This document shows positions 19,983-29,383 of a DNA stretch of 64,000 nucleotides, piece after piece; positions within the stretch are counted from its first letter, which is position 1, and each line of letters starts with the position of its first letter. A program made the translations under genes and the position numbers. Location: contig NW_026970791.1 of the NCBI RefSeq assembly GCF_963678635.1, forward strand, positions 1 through 64,000, read 5' to 3'. The DNA comes from Symsagittifera roscoffensis. Its lineage: Eukaryota > Xenacoelomorpha > Acoela > Convolutidae. The notes under the pieces were generated by a model that was not told where the DNA came from, did no database searches, and was given only the letters and a program-made list of their open reading frames with translations.

Positions 19983-22900
19983 TCATCTCGTACTCTTCGC
20001 CTTGGAGGTACTGCATCCTGAAGTGCTAGATGCGGCAAACTGTCTCAACAGTTCCTCTTCATCATCGGAACTAATCACAATCTCCTCCCAAGCCTTCAGC
20101 TGTTCATAGGATCGCATCCATTCTCTCTGCTCCTGCAACTTCTTTGCTTGGTTGGGTAGTGCCTTCACCCTAGCTTCTCGGTTCAAGCAAAAGGAGTTGT
20201 GCAGGCTCAAGCTCACGTTCTTCGCCAGGTCTTCCTCTAGTATCGACTCCCTCGCTTTGGTATTGTCTATAGACATCTTACCCACTCTTTTCCATCCTGT
20301 CGTGATCGCATTACGATGGGTTAGCAGGGGTCTCTTGAAAGCTTCCGGCCCAATCTCGGCCTGGAACTGTCGATACTCTTTTTGATGTTTTCTCATGTGA
20401 TCTTTCGTTGTCATGTACAACCAAGACGTCAGTGTCGCCCGAAACCATGGAAAGTACCTCAAGCGACTCCATACGTGCCTGACTTCCGTCGGTATGGCGA
20501 ATACTTTGCACGCAGTCTCAAACAACTCGAGTCTCCTGCTGTAGTCTATCGCGTATATTGACTCAGCCGTTGGCGTCGTCGCCTCCCGATACTTCGTTAT
20601 ATTCTCTTCTATCCATCTCAGAGCTAACATCGTACTCACTACTAAGAGCGTCACCTTCTGCCGGTGATCCGGTAGTCCGATCGACCGAATCTCTTCCACA
20701 TCCCACACCAGGCAAAGGTTCTTGTGATCTGGATACCACACCGTTTGTGCCAAACAGTGGCATGGGCATTCCCCATGAGAGATCTCAATGCTCCTGAGAT
20801 TACGCTCCCCTGAGGCTTCCAAGAGAGGCTCAAGCTCCATCATTTTCTCGTGCATCGTGTCGTTATCTTCCAGGTTCGGAGTACTTCCCACAGGTTTTCC
20901 GATCACGTTTTGTCTCTCGTGATCGCTTGTGTTTTCTCTTTCCAACTTCAGAAGATCTTCTCCCCAGATTTCGCTTAAGTCATCTCTCAATTCTTTTGGT
21001 ACTGTCCCTTTGATTTTTCTCAACAACTTGTGCGAGTGATGCGACATCCGAGCCAACCTCACGCACTTGGGCACTGAGAAGGCCTTGTCCACCAGTATTC
21101 TCTGGCTGGACACTTCCACCATCGCCATGTGTAGCGGGTAGTGACTTCCGCACAAGTTGGCCATCATTGACCCTATCAGCGATTTCGCGTTCAATGGCAA
21201 GCCATAAGCTTCGCTCATGGGAAATCCCATTTCCGCCTCAAGACCAACCTTCCAGCTCCGGATGTGTTTTTGAGTCACCTGCAACACCCCGGGCCATGAT
21301 TCTACGCTCAACGCCATCACTAAATGATGTTCAGATTCCAGTCTCTCCAGCGCCTGCAGACCACACATTCTCGAGAAGAATCCGAGAGCTGTCGCTATAT
21401 TCACCGTGGTTCTCGCGTAACATTTCGCTATTATTTGCACTTCACTTTTCTCCCTTTCTGTGATGTCTTCGAACCAAGTGACCAGGTCTTCTTTTTGAAA
21501 CGACAGTATTCTGACGCATGACCGTCCATCGCAGATGTGCTCTCCGTTCCCACACGTCGAATCCAGACAGCTACCCGGCTCCAATTTCTTTGCTGACCCG
21601 GGGTCGCTCATCCTTTCGCTTGGCTCTTGCATCTGGGGCGTGATTAGCTTATGTAGCACACTCAACTTCGCCAGATCTTCATCTTCCGTTGGTGCTAACC
21701 TCACTCGCTCGGTGGTTTCCTCGATTAGACTCGCATGGGGATGTGGACACCAGGAGGGTCTTAGTAGCTTCCATATCACTCCCAAGTTCGTGGTTAACAA
21801 GCCATTTCCACCGCCCATGTTCACTTCAACTCTCTTGTTTGAGCGCGGTATGTTTATCACCTCTGGTGTTTTCTCAAGAATCAGGCCCAGCCTCGGCCCC
21901 TCTTTTTCCACCGCGTCTATTTCCATTATTCTTTCTGTCCAAAACTTCAGTAGCTCCGCTACCTCATGGTTTCTGTGGGCTCCTCCAGCTTCCGAGTCTA
22001 AGAAGGGATTGTAGGCTATTCCCATCACTCCAGACACATATTGGTATTCCCCCTTCTCACTGAGTCTCGAGTACTGTTCTGACGAGGCCAGGTTACGGTG
22101 AACATCATGTTCTTCCTCGAACTTCTTATTAGAGAACCTCCGTACCTCGTCCAGCTTTCGATGGTTCTCTAAGGATAGTCTGGAACCATCTTCTTTCTCT
22201 ATTCCTGTACTCTGATATACGTTCAAGATGATCGTTGAGACTCTTTTCTCCATGGTTTTACTTCCACTTGCTCTCTGGTGGCATGCCAGGATGGTGCTAT
22301 CAGACATCATTGACATTATCCATCTCAAGAAACATGTGGCATCTTTTCTTCTAGCCAGGCTCAAGCCTGAATTGTCCCTGGCCACGTGTTGCATCAGTGC
22401 CTGATACACCTCTAGCTTCTTGCTTCCCAACTTCAGCCTGTCATACGAGGTCAATGTCTCCAACTCTATTCCCACCAGACTCCAGGTGAACATTAATTGT
22501 CCCGCAGTTCTAACGAAGGGATTCGCCATTAGTGGCGGTGCTGATGAGGATGTCCTCATCGCCTCTTCAAAATGATCCTTCAACAAACTCTGCCAGGACC
22601 TCTTCAGATGACTTGCCATCTCTATCTTATTAACCTCGGCTTTTTGCTGGGTGGCCCAATTGCGTCGCTTGCGAGCTATTCCACTGTCCAACTTCTTCAA
22701 GCAGTCCTCCATTTCCTTCAATGTTTCGAGGGCCACCCACCACGTCCGGGAAGTGTTCCTCGTCTTGTTCCTCTCCAATGGATCACTCGTCACTTGTTTG
22801 CCCATGTCCTGATGTGCCTTCGAGATCCATTCTTTGCCGATCTCCACTTCCCCTACCTGTCCGTTCGTTGAACCTCTCTTCACGTTTATCTTCTGAGGCT

Positions 22901-24230
22901 TGAAGTCTTCTTCTGACGTCGAACTGGCGGAAACCTCTATTTCCTTTTCTACTTCAAGTGGTTTCCTGAGCTCCGAGCTGTTCTTGTATGCCGCCGTCTT
23001 GCATCGAGCCAAAACGATGGGCGCCGTCTCTCTCAAGTTTCCTTCCGAAACAGCATCCACTGAAGGACTACCCCATCCTTCCACTTCTCTCTTCCTCTTG
23101 CGAGTCTTCACATCTCTGCTCGAGGGTGTTGTGGCTATCATCATTGATTCGACCTCTCCATCCACTCCTTCCAACTCTTGCCTCCCCCCTGCTCGAGCCT
23201 TAAGAATATTAGTACTTTTAATCATATTACTAGTCCCAACCTTATCCCTTTTTATATCATCAACCATTTTATCCACAGTTTTTTGTTTCAGAGTAGAGCT
23301 GTCCTCACATTTCTCTTTTCTAGTCTTCGATCGTGCGTTCCTCAGCTCCACTAGCTTGTTCAGCAGCTCTTTTCTTGCTTTCTCATCCAGGCCCGTTCCT
23401 ATCAGGAGCGGTTCCCCGAATCTCACTACTGCGTCCCACAGTTCCTTCTTGAACTTGTCCAGCGTCGTCTCGCTGCCCACTTCTCGATTGAATTCCTCCA
23501 GGAATTCCTGCCAAGCGTCATCCTCGAGAGATCCCAAGAATATGTCCCTGTTCCCTTCGAACGTGTTCTTCTCCCTTTCCTCCGAGCTCAAGAGTAACAT
23601 CCCCATATTGAAGGTCTCACCTGCCAATGGCAACTCTAGGTTCTTCCGCGGGGACGGGTTCAGAGGTGGGGTGGCAGTATCTGCCCAATTCTCTTCGCTC
23701 AAGTCTTTCAACAGCTCTTGAGTGGTGAGTTCCTCCCCTGATGGCCCTGGTTCAGGCGTATTCCCCACCTCCATGTCTTCTCCAGCTTCACTGAGAGTTT
23801 CATCCATACTCTCTTCCTCTGATTCATTTCTTCTTCTCTCGAGAATTCTTTTGAATCGATCCTCAACGGGTCCACTCCTCTTGTCTCCAGGCGTGTCTAC
23901 AGACAGTGGTGACGGTGTCGTAGGATCCAGCTTTTTATATTCCGTCAGGGCTACATGCAGTTGACCTGCTGCATCTAGTTCTGTTCCCTCCTGTGTCACT
24001 TCTACTTGTTCCAAGCCATAGGGTGCCTTGTATTTTCTCGTGGCAAATTTCATTTCGTCCACCAATGCGACGTGCCCCTCCATCACGATCATCCTGCCAT
24101 CATCCCATATGGGTAGCATATTCTCAAGTCCTTCCTTCTCAAGAGTCCTCAAGACTTTCCGCACTTCATATCCAGGGGGCTGCGAACCTCTACTCTTTTT
24201 CGCTTGCGTCGTCCACGAATTTACCTTCAT
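19983..24230 (-). CDS. Accessory ORF of the LTR element, 1415 aa, unknown
   Basis: Starts with ATG at 24230, four bases inside the stop of the preceding 223-aa ORF (shared ATGA). The first 330 residues are charged and low-complexity, with a PGPSGEE stretch and a helical segment DAWQEFLEEFNREVG. The middle third contains a Cys-rich patch STCGNGEHICDGRSC and, later, HGECPCHC...HKNLC, possible metal-binding clusters. The C-terminus has EEIVISSDDEEELL, a good SUMO-interaction-type motif (hydrophobic core plus acidic run), followed by a Ser/Thr/Lys tail. No signal peptide or membrane helix, so I do not think it is an envelope. I recognise no family. Confidence 0.8.
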   Translation of the reverse strand: MKVNSWTTQAKKSRGSQPPGYEVRKVLRTLEKEGLENMLPIWDDGRMIVMEGHVALVDEMKFATRKYKAPYGLEQVEVTQEGTELDAAGQLHVALTEYKKLDPTTPSPLSVDTPGDKRSGPVEDRFKRILERRRNESEEESMDETLSEAGEDMEVGNTPEPGPSGEELTTQELLKDLSEENWADTATPPLNPSPRKNLELPLAGETFNMGMLLLSSEEREKNTFEGNRDIFLGSLEDDAWQEFLEEFNREVGSETTLDKFKKELWDAVVRFGEPLLIGTGLDEKARKELLNKLVELRNARSKTRKEKCEDSSTLKQKTVDKMVDDIKRDKVGTSNMIKSTNILKARAGGRQELEGVDGEVESMMIATTPSSRDVKTRKRKREVEGWGSPSVDAVSEGNLRETAPIVLARCKTAAYKNSSELRKPLEVEKEIEVSASSTSEEDFKPQKINVKRGSTNGQVGEVEIGKEWISKAHQDMGKQVTSDPLERNKTRNTSRTWWVALETLKEMEDCLKKLDSGIARKRRNWATQQKAEVNKIEMASHLKRSWQSLLKDHFEEAMRTSSSAPPLMANPFVRTAGQLMFTWSLVGIELETLTSYDRLKLGSKKLEVYQALMQHVARDNSGLSLARRKDATCFLRWIMSMMSDSTILACHQRASGSKTMEKRVSTIILNVYQSTGIEKEDGSRLSLENHRKLDEVRRFSNKKFEEEHDVHRNLASSEQYSRLSEKGEYQYVSGVMGIAYNPFLDSEAGGAHRNHEVAELLKFWTERIMEIDAVEKEGPRLGLILEKTPEVINIPRSNKRVEVNMGGGNGLLTTNLGVIWKLLRPSWCPHPHASLIEETTERVRLAPTEDEDLAKLSVLHKLITPQMQEPSERMSDPGSAKKLEPGSCLDSTCGNGEHICDGRSCVRILSFQKEDLVTWFEDITEREKSEVQIIAKCYARTTVNIATALGFFSRMCGLQALERLESEHHLVMALSVESWPGVLQVTQKHIRSWKVGLEAEMGFPMSEAYGLPLNAKSLIGSMMANLCGSHYPLHMAMVEVSSQRILVDKAFSVPKCVRLARMSHHSHKLLRKIKGTVPKELRDDLSEIWGEDLLKLERENTSDHERQNVIGKPVGSTPNLEDNDTMHEKMMELEPLLEASGERNLRSIEISHGECPCHCLAQTVWYPDHKNLCLVWDVEEIRSIGLPDHRQKVTLLVVSTMLALRWIEENITKYREATTPTAESIYAIDYSRRLELFETACKVFAIPTEVRHVWSRLRYFPWFRATLTSWLYMTTKDHMRKHQKEYRQFQAEIGPEAFKRPLLTHRNAITTGWKRVGKMSIDNTKARESILEEDLAKNVSLSLHNSFCLNREARVKALPNQAKKLQEQREWMRSYEQLKAWEEIVISSDDEEELLRQFAASSTSGCSTSKAKSTR

Positions 24231-24898
24231 CTCGCTGGTGTGGAAGTAGACTGCCGCCGTGTAGCCGATGAACAGGGGATCCCAGCCATCCGTGAATGCC
24301 TCTGCGTTTCCTCCGTCATCATCTTCGCCATTATGGAGGGAACCACCAAGGGACTATTCATTCCCAAGGTCATCCTCCTGACTGTCGGGAACTCAGGCAT
24401 GGTGGCTGGTAGGATTTCTTTCTCCATTATGGCCTCCAGCTCCCTCTTGACTAGTGCAAAGCACTCCTTCCAGGCGGGGATTCTCAAGACTTCTCGTCCG
24501 TCGGCCGTCAATGGGTTTAGGTTCCAAAACTTTGGATACATTTCAATGGGGCCCTCTCGCTTGCCTCCCATTCTACATTGCATTTGTCCCCTGAAGTTGC
24601 ACACCATCATCTCGGCATCTTTCACTTTTCCGAAGAGTACCGTGTTGCTCATACGCGCCCTGAGCACCTCCTGCTGACACCAATTCAGCGCTGTACCATC
24701 CAGTACGCTGATGAGACTCAAGTGCGTCACCGAGTGACGATACGTTATCACCAGGGGATCTGGAAACGCGTACGTCACTGCTGGACCATAGATGCAGGTC
24801 ACCACCTCCTCTAGACCCGGATTATCCCCATTGGGTCCGACCTCATTGCCAGGCACAGGTCCGTCAACAGAGGCATCCCTCTGTTCGCCTTCTCCCAT
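24227..24898 (-). CDS. Accessory ORF of the LTR element, 223 aa, unknown
   Basis: Starts with ATG at 24898, 88 bases inside the end of the 1349-aa ORF, and ends in the ATGA overlap with the 1415-aa ORF. The product is compact, with a hydrophobic middle (VTYAFPDPLVITYRHSVTHL) and a Ser/Arg-rich tail. Cysteines are scattered (NWCQQ, VCNFRGQMQC, ECFAL). No family recognised. The tight overlaps on both sides suggest coupled translation or that the three frames together make up one accessory region. Confidence 0.6.
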   Translation of the reverse strand: MGEGEQRDASVDGPVPGNEVGPNGDNPGLEEVVTCIYGPAVTYAFPDPLVITYRHSVTHLSLISVLDGTALNWCQQEVLRARMSNTVLFGKVKDAEMMVCNFRGQMQCRMGGKREGPIEMYPKFWNLNPLTADGREVLRIPAWKECFALVKRELEAIMEKEILPATMPEFPTVRRMTLGMNSPLVVPSIMAKMMTEETQRHSRMAGIPCSSATRRQSTSTPAR

Positions 24899-27800
24899 TC
24901 TTCTCTCGAGGTTGGGTTCTCATCTTCACCCGTCATGTATCGTTTCTGCATCATGAGGTATTGCACCAGCAGTGTCTTCAACCCTGCGGCACACTTGTAG
25001 GAGCTGGTTTCAATGCTCGTGTGGACTCTCCCCATAGACAGAGGTTCTCCATATTCCATTAACCGATGAAACGACACCAATTCCCCATGGGTCAAGAGTA
25101 CTAGTGCCAGATACCCATCAACTCGAAGTGTCTCCACTCCTCGACTAAACATGTATGCTGGGCCCATGTTGAACAAGTATCTGGGGTAAACCAAATACAG
25201 GGCCAAGAGCAGGCTGATGGACATGCCCAGTATCTCCTGTACGAAGGCTCCGAAGATAGTCGCCGTGGTGCCGAACACTCCTGCCAAGAATTCTTTCTCC
25301 CAGCAAGGACTCAAGAACTTGAGAATCTCGTAATCTCTCCTAGTCTTCAATTCGCCGTTGGCGTGCTCTCTCCAAAATCCTCCAATCGTCACTTCATTGG
25401 CGGCCGAGACAAATCTAGCCACCGTCATGTCTCTCGTTTCAGCTAGCTCCAGTTGCTTCTCTAGAAAACTCCAGATTTGTTTCACGAGGAGTGGTGCTTC
25501 CTCCCTCGTTTTATTCGTGACGTTCTCCAGCCTTGGTGTCAGGAATGGCCACCAGCCATTCTCTTGAGTCAAGCGATATTTCATCGATTCTAACTGTTTC
25601 TCTGTCTCGACCACATTTCTTCTCTCGTTGCTGGGACCTCTAGACCTGCTGGTGGAATTTGCGACTTTCACATCCATACTCCGGAACCACAGGCTGGCCG
25701 TCAACTGGTTTATCGCCGGGTGGTCGTCCCCGATGACTGGGCTGAACTTGAGTTGTCTAGCAAAGTTCGATATCTCTAGCAAGAGTACCTCATCCAATAC
25801 AATCAGGACGTCGGCCAGTCCGTAAAAGCCCCTCAGTGCATGAGATATGTCAGCCCATGCCGCCGGCAATTCTGATTTGTAAAGCCTCAAGTTCGATGGC
25901 TCCAGCTCTCGATTGGGGGCTGCCATCAGAATCCACCATTCACTCCCTTCTGCTATCAGGATCAAGACCGCGTACACGAATTGTAGGGCGGGTGGCATAT
26001 TTGCGTATCCTGGGGATGTGGTAAACACCACCTTCGTCTTAGACCCAAATCTCGAGGCTACGTTCTCTTGTACCTCATTCATCGCCGCAAATAACGCCTG
26101 AATAGCCTCCCATATCTTCCTTGATGTCGGAATCTCCTTGCCCTTCAGTCGCTCAAGAAGTCCCATCGCGTGCAGGTGATCATTCATTCCTGCAAACAAT
26201 AGCAGCTCAGGTTCACAGGGCATCTCCGACTTTATTGCCACCACTAGAGTCAACATCTGGTTCAATTCGGCTCCTGGCAAGGAGTATACCAGAGTCTCCG
26301 GCCAGAACAACTTGGGAGACGTTCCTTCGAAGTCCGATCCCGCCACAATGACTACTCTTGCAGCAGCTGGATCTGCTCTATCATAAACTGCCAGAGTTTT
26401 GGCCAGTTGGGTGCCACCACAGGGCTTCCCGTACCTGGGATCTTCTGCCAACTTCGGACCTTCGTAAGCGGCATCAGGCAATTCCATTCCCCCCGGATTG
26501 AGTAGCTTGTCTACCACCTTTAACTGCGCCGGGGTTGCCAACCTGATCCTGGCGATGCCAGTTCGGTGCTTGGGAGGTTCTATTATAAGTCCAGGACTCC
26601 CCAACAGCTTGAGAGGCCTGTAGTTAATGGGTCCCATGATCGCTTTTGTGGGAATTCCAGTCAGGTCTGTGGTCTCCATTAACTTCGCTCTCGAGAAGTG
26701 CGCCTCGTGAGCTTTCAACCAGTCTACGCAATGATGTCTATTCAAATCCTCGTGCGACACTCGTTCGATCCCCAGGGTTTCCGCCAACTCTCGTCTGCAT
26801 TCCAAACTCTCTAGATCCAGTTCCTTCACCTTCTCAGGATATCTCAAGCGGGCAGTCTCCATAGACTTCTTTTCTCTCCTGCCATCTGCCACCACCACAG
26901 AGGACATCGCCGAGCCCGGAGGTGTTGATGACTCTACCTCCTCCGACTCCATTGGCGTGGCACTCTGCGATCGGGTCTGATTGCTCCTTGAACTGTCTCT
27001 AGTATCAACTCTCGCTCCCAAACGACCAGCAAAGGCCCTCGAGGCAAGGAATGGTGGGTTGGGAGGTGGTCCTAAAGTGAATTGGGCTGTCTCCAGCAGG
27101 TCCGCCTCTAGCGTGTTTATGTGTTCCTGGAAGACGTCGTTCAGCCACTCCGCTCCCCTTGGCCTATCGAAATGGATTCCATCTTTTGAGGTGTCTTCAG
27201 GGAATCCCTTTTTCTCCATACGTTCTGCTATGTCCAACAGCCTGAGAGGAAGCACACTCTTTCGGTGTATGTCTCGGATCACCTTGTTCAGGCTCCGCAC
27301 CTTCTGGTTCATCTCTAGGGCGTGCTGATCAAACATCATGTTGTAGGGGACCGTGCATACCGTCAGCAGGATGGGGTCCATCTGGATCCTCAGTTCCTCA
27401 AGAAGGCAGCTCATCTTGTCGCACAGCCTCGTTACTTTCCTCGCTTCTCCCCTTGACACGTCGTTGGTCCCAACCATCAGGGTCACTGTGTAAACTTTGG
27501 TCATCCCTAGCATGTCCAGGGTTGCCAACATCTGTGACGGGGCAGCTCCAGCGAAACTCAAGACTCCTGTCTGCCAATGTGACCGTATCTGGGTCAACAC
27601 CCGCACCAGGCTATCCCCTATAATTAGGTGAACTGCACCCTCTGGCACACGAGGTGGCGCTAGATACTCCACCCAGGCTGCGTCATGGAAGCAGTCCCTC
27701 CTGGCTCCCTGTTCCGCACTCCAGTCCAGCCGATTGTGCCTGTGGTAGTTCCCTTCTGTATTCTTCTTATAGCTTGCGATCACGACATTCCTGACCGGCT

Positions 27801-28860
27801 GTTCCCTCCAAGTTGGGGGAAGCTCTGGCCTTGTCGATCTTTCACGACTCTGCTGCTGCAATTTCTCGCCTAGCTCCTTCAGGCGCGATGAGGCGCCGCT
27901 CACCTGACTGCCACTCGAGGTCGAGGTTGGGGTATATCCTGGTAACACCACATCCATCAGAGGACGTACAGGTTGTGTCTCTAGGTTGCGCAAGGAAGGC
28001 GTCACGTCATTCGGTATCCAGACCTCCAACCCTTCACTCATGTGTTCTCTGGCCTCGCGGTCAAGGTTGAACCGTCCTCTAGCCCTGAGAGCTTCATCCA
28101 CCTCCATGCGCGACTCTGGCCTCGAGCTGGTCACCACTCGTTCGTTTGACCTGGCTCCCTTCTGTGCGTCAAGCTCGCGTTGTCGCTGTTCTATCCTTTC
28201 CAACTCCGACTTCAGTTGATCACGATTTGCGACGTTCTCCCGCACCCTTAGCTCCTGCTGATGTTCAGCCCTTAGCATCTCAAGTAATTTCAACGTCTGA
28301 TCTCGCTCGTCGACTGCCTGGTCTCTATCCAGCTGAAGCTTCTCCCTGTCCAGCTTCGCCTGATCCCGATCGAGGTTCGCTTTATTCCTTTCCTTCAGCG
28401 CCTTCTCGAGCTCTTTCTTTAGAACCCCCAGATCCGGATATGCCTCGGTCGTCTGTTGCGCTCGCGACATCGACGGCACCTTACTCGAGCTCTGGCCTGT
28501 GGATCTTGCTGTTGGTCTCGTCGGTAGCGGGAACTCTCCTGCGCCGTGTTCGGTGTTGTTACTCAGGCCAGGATTTCTTGCCAAGTCAAAGCCCCTTACT
28601 CCTCCATCCGCCTTCCAAGATAACCATCTGGTCTGTTTTCGATTTGATATGCCCTCGGTGGTGTAGCCGACCATCAAGACAGCCTCCGTCGCAGACTCCC
28701 TGCACTCACCCTGGTCCTCCAACTGGAGGATCGCATTCAGCATCACCGCCATTCTCTCGTCTATCTGGGTGTAGTCCAGGTCCCTCAAGCGTCTGTACAG
28801 CTCGTCAAGAGTGGGCTTCTTCAGAGCCGCGGGCACGGAGTTCCAGAATCGGTCTGTCAT
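24811..28860 (-). CDS. Accessory ORF of the LTR element, 1349 aa, coiled coil plus two SGNH-hydrolase-like domains
   Basis: Residues about 145-250 form a strong coiled coil of DRDQAKLDREK-type repeats. At about 405-590 lies an SGNH/GDSL domain: block I IIGDSLV (about 412), block II FAGAAP, block III VGTNDV (about 464), and block V DGIHFD (about 557). At about 830-1015 a second, diverged copy follows the same order: AGSDFEG, SLPGAEL, FAGMNDH and a FTTSPGYANM strand. Residues about 1190-1240 are very hydrophobic (GMSISLLLALYLVYPRYLF) and could be membrane-associated. SGNH domains are known from CR1-type LINE ORF1 proteins and from bdelloid Terminons, where their role (lipid or ester binding or hydrolysis) is unsettled. 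Confidence 0.85.
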   Translation of the reverse strand: MTDRFWNSVPAALKKPTLDELYRRLRDLDYTQIDERMAVMLNAILQLEDQGECRESATEAVLMVGYTTEGISNRKQTRWLSWKADGGVRGFDLARNPGLSNNTEHGAGEFPLPTRPTARSTGQSSSKVPSMSRAQQTTEAYPDLGVLKKELEKALKERNKANLDRDQAKLDREKLQLDRDQAVDERDQTLKLLEMLRAEHQQELRVRENVANRDQLKSELERIEQRQRELDAQKGARSNERVVTSSRPESRMEVDEALRARGRFNLDREAREHMSEGLEVWIPNDVTPSLRNLETQPVRPLMDVVLPGYTPTSTSSGSQVSGASSRLKELGEKLQQQSRERSTRPELPPTWREQPVRNVVIASYKKNTEGNYHRHNRLDWSAEQGARRDCFHDAAWVEYLAPPRVPEGAVHLIIGDSLVRVLTQIRSHWQTGVLSFAGAAPSQMLATLDMLGMTKVYTVTLMVGTNDVSRGEARKVTRLCDKMSCLLEELRIQMDPILLTVCTVPYNMMFDQHALEMNQKVRSLNKVIRDIHRKSVLPLRLLDIAERMEKKGFPEDTSKDGIHFDRPRGAEWLNDVFQEHINTLEADLLETAQFTLGPPPNPPFLASRAFAGRLGARVDTRDSSRSNQTRSQSATPMESEEVESSTPPGSAMSSVVVADGRREKKSMETARLRYPEKVKELDLESLECRRELAETLGIERVSHEDLNRHHCVDWLKAHEAHFSRAKLMETTDLTGIPTKAIMGPINYRPLKLLGSPGLIIEPPKHRTGIARIRLATPAQLKVVDKLLNPGGMELPDAAYEGPKLAEDPRYGKPCGGTQLAKTLAVYDRADPAAARVVIVAGSDFEGTSPKLFWPETLVYSLPGAELNQMLTLVVAIKSEMPCEPELLLFAGMNDHLHAMGLLERLKGKEIPTSRKIWEAIQALFAAMNEVQENVASRFGSKTKVVFTTSPGYANMPPALQFVYAVLILIAEGSEWWILMAAPNRELEPSNLRLYKSELPAAWADISHALRGFYGLADVLIVLDEVLLLEISNFARQLKFSPVIGDDHPAINQLTASLWFRSMDVKVANSTSRSRGPSNERRNVVETEKQLESMKYRLTQENGWWPFLTPRLENVTNKTREEAPLLVKQIWSFLEKQLELAETRDMTVARFVSAANEVTIGGFWREHANGELKTRRDYEILKFLSPCWEKEFLAGVFGTTATIFGAFVQEILGMSISLLLALYLVYPRYLFNMGPAYMFSRGVETLRVDGYLALVLLTHGELVSFHRLMEYGEPLSMGRVHTSIETSSYKCAAGLKTLLVQYLMMQKRYMTGEDENPTSREEWEKANRGMPLLTDLCLAMRSDPMGIIRV

Positions 28861-29383
28861 TCTTTGTAACTTCGGGATGTATGTAGGTAGATGTTAACCA
28901 GCTCAAGAATTACCTTACCAACTCAAGAATTACCTTACCAACTCAAGTATTACCCAATTCAAGAATTCTCTAGAAATGTTCTCTTGCAAGTACTTGCTGT
29001 AGATTCGGATTATCGCGTGTTCAATCAAGATTCTCTCTTTCTGTTTCTCGCTTGAGTGTAGTTGGATTTTCAACTTTGTTTTTCAAACTTGATCTGAAAA
29101 CAGAAAGCTCATTAAAACTTAGCATGTCACGTTCCTAACCTAGAGACCCCCCTTCTACCCATATGGTTAAAATCTTATCATTCTCATATCACTTAAAACA
29201 ATTCGATTGGATTTCCCTTAAGAACATGCAGATTCATTTTATGTTTTAGCACCATCAATTCTTTCTTTTAAAATTCAATTGTCATGCCAATCACATCTTA
29301 AGATCCCTTTACCTGCGCCGCACCCCAGTACCTAACTCAAGACTCCTCCCTCACACCCGACCTGATACCTCCATGTACCCGAC
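28861..29383 (-). other. Inter-ORF gap of the LTR element with CTCAAGAATTACCTTACCAA repeats
   Basis: About 520 bases between the integrase ORF and the 1349-aa ORF. At 28898-28968 the unit CAACTCAAGAATTACCTTAC is repeated three to four times. The rest is AT-rich and could hold a splice acceptor or promoter for the accessory ORFs, but I cannot fix one. Confidence 0.6.

Noticed and set aside
19983-24898. Envelope gene in the LTR element's 3' ORFs
   Set aside because: No signal peptide, fusion-peptide-like segment, regular cysteine pattern or C-terminal anchor in the 223-aa or 1415-aa products.
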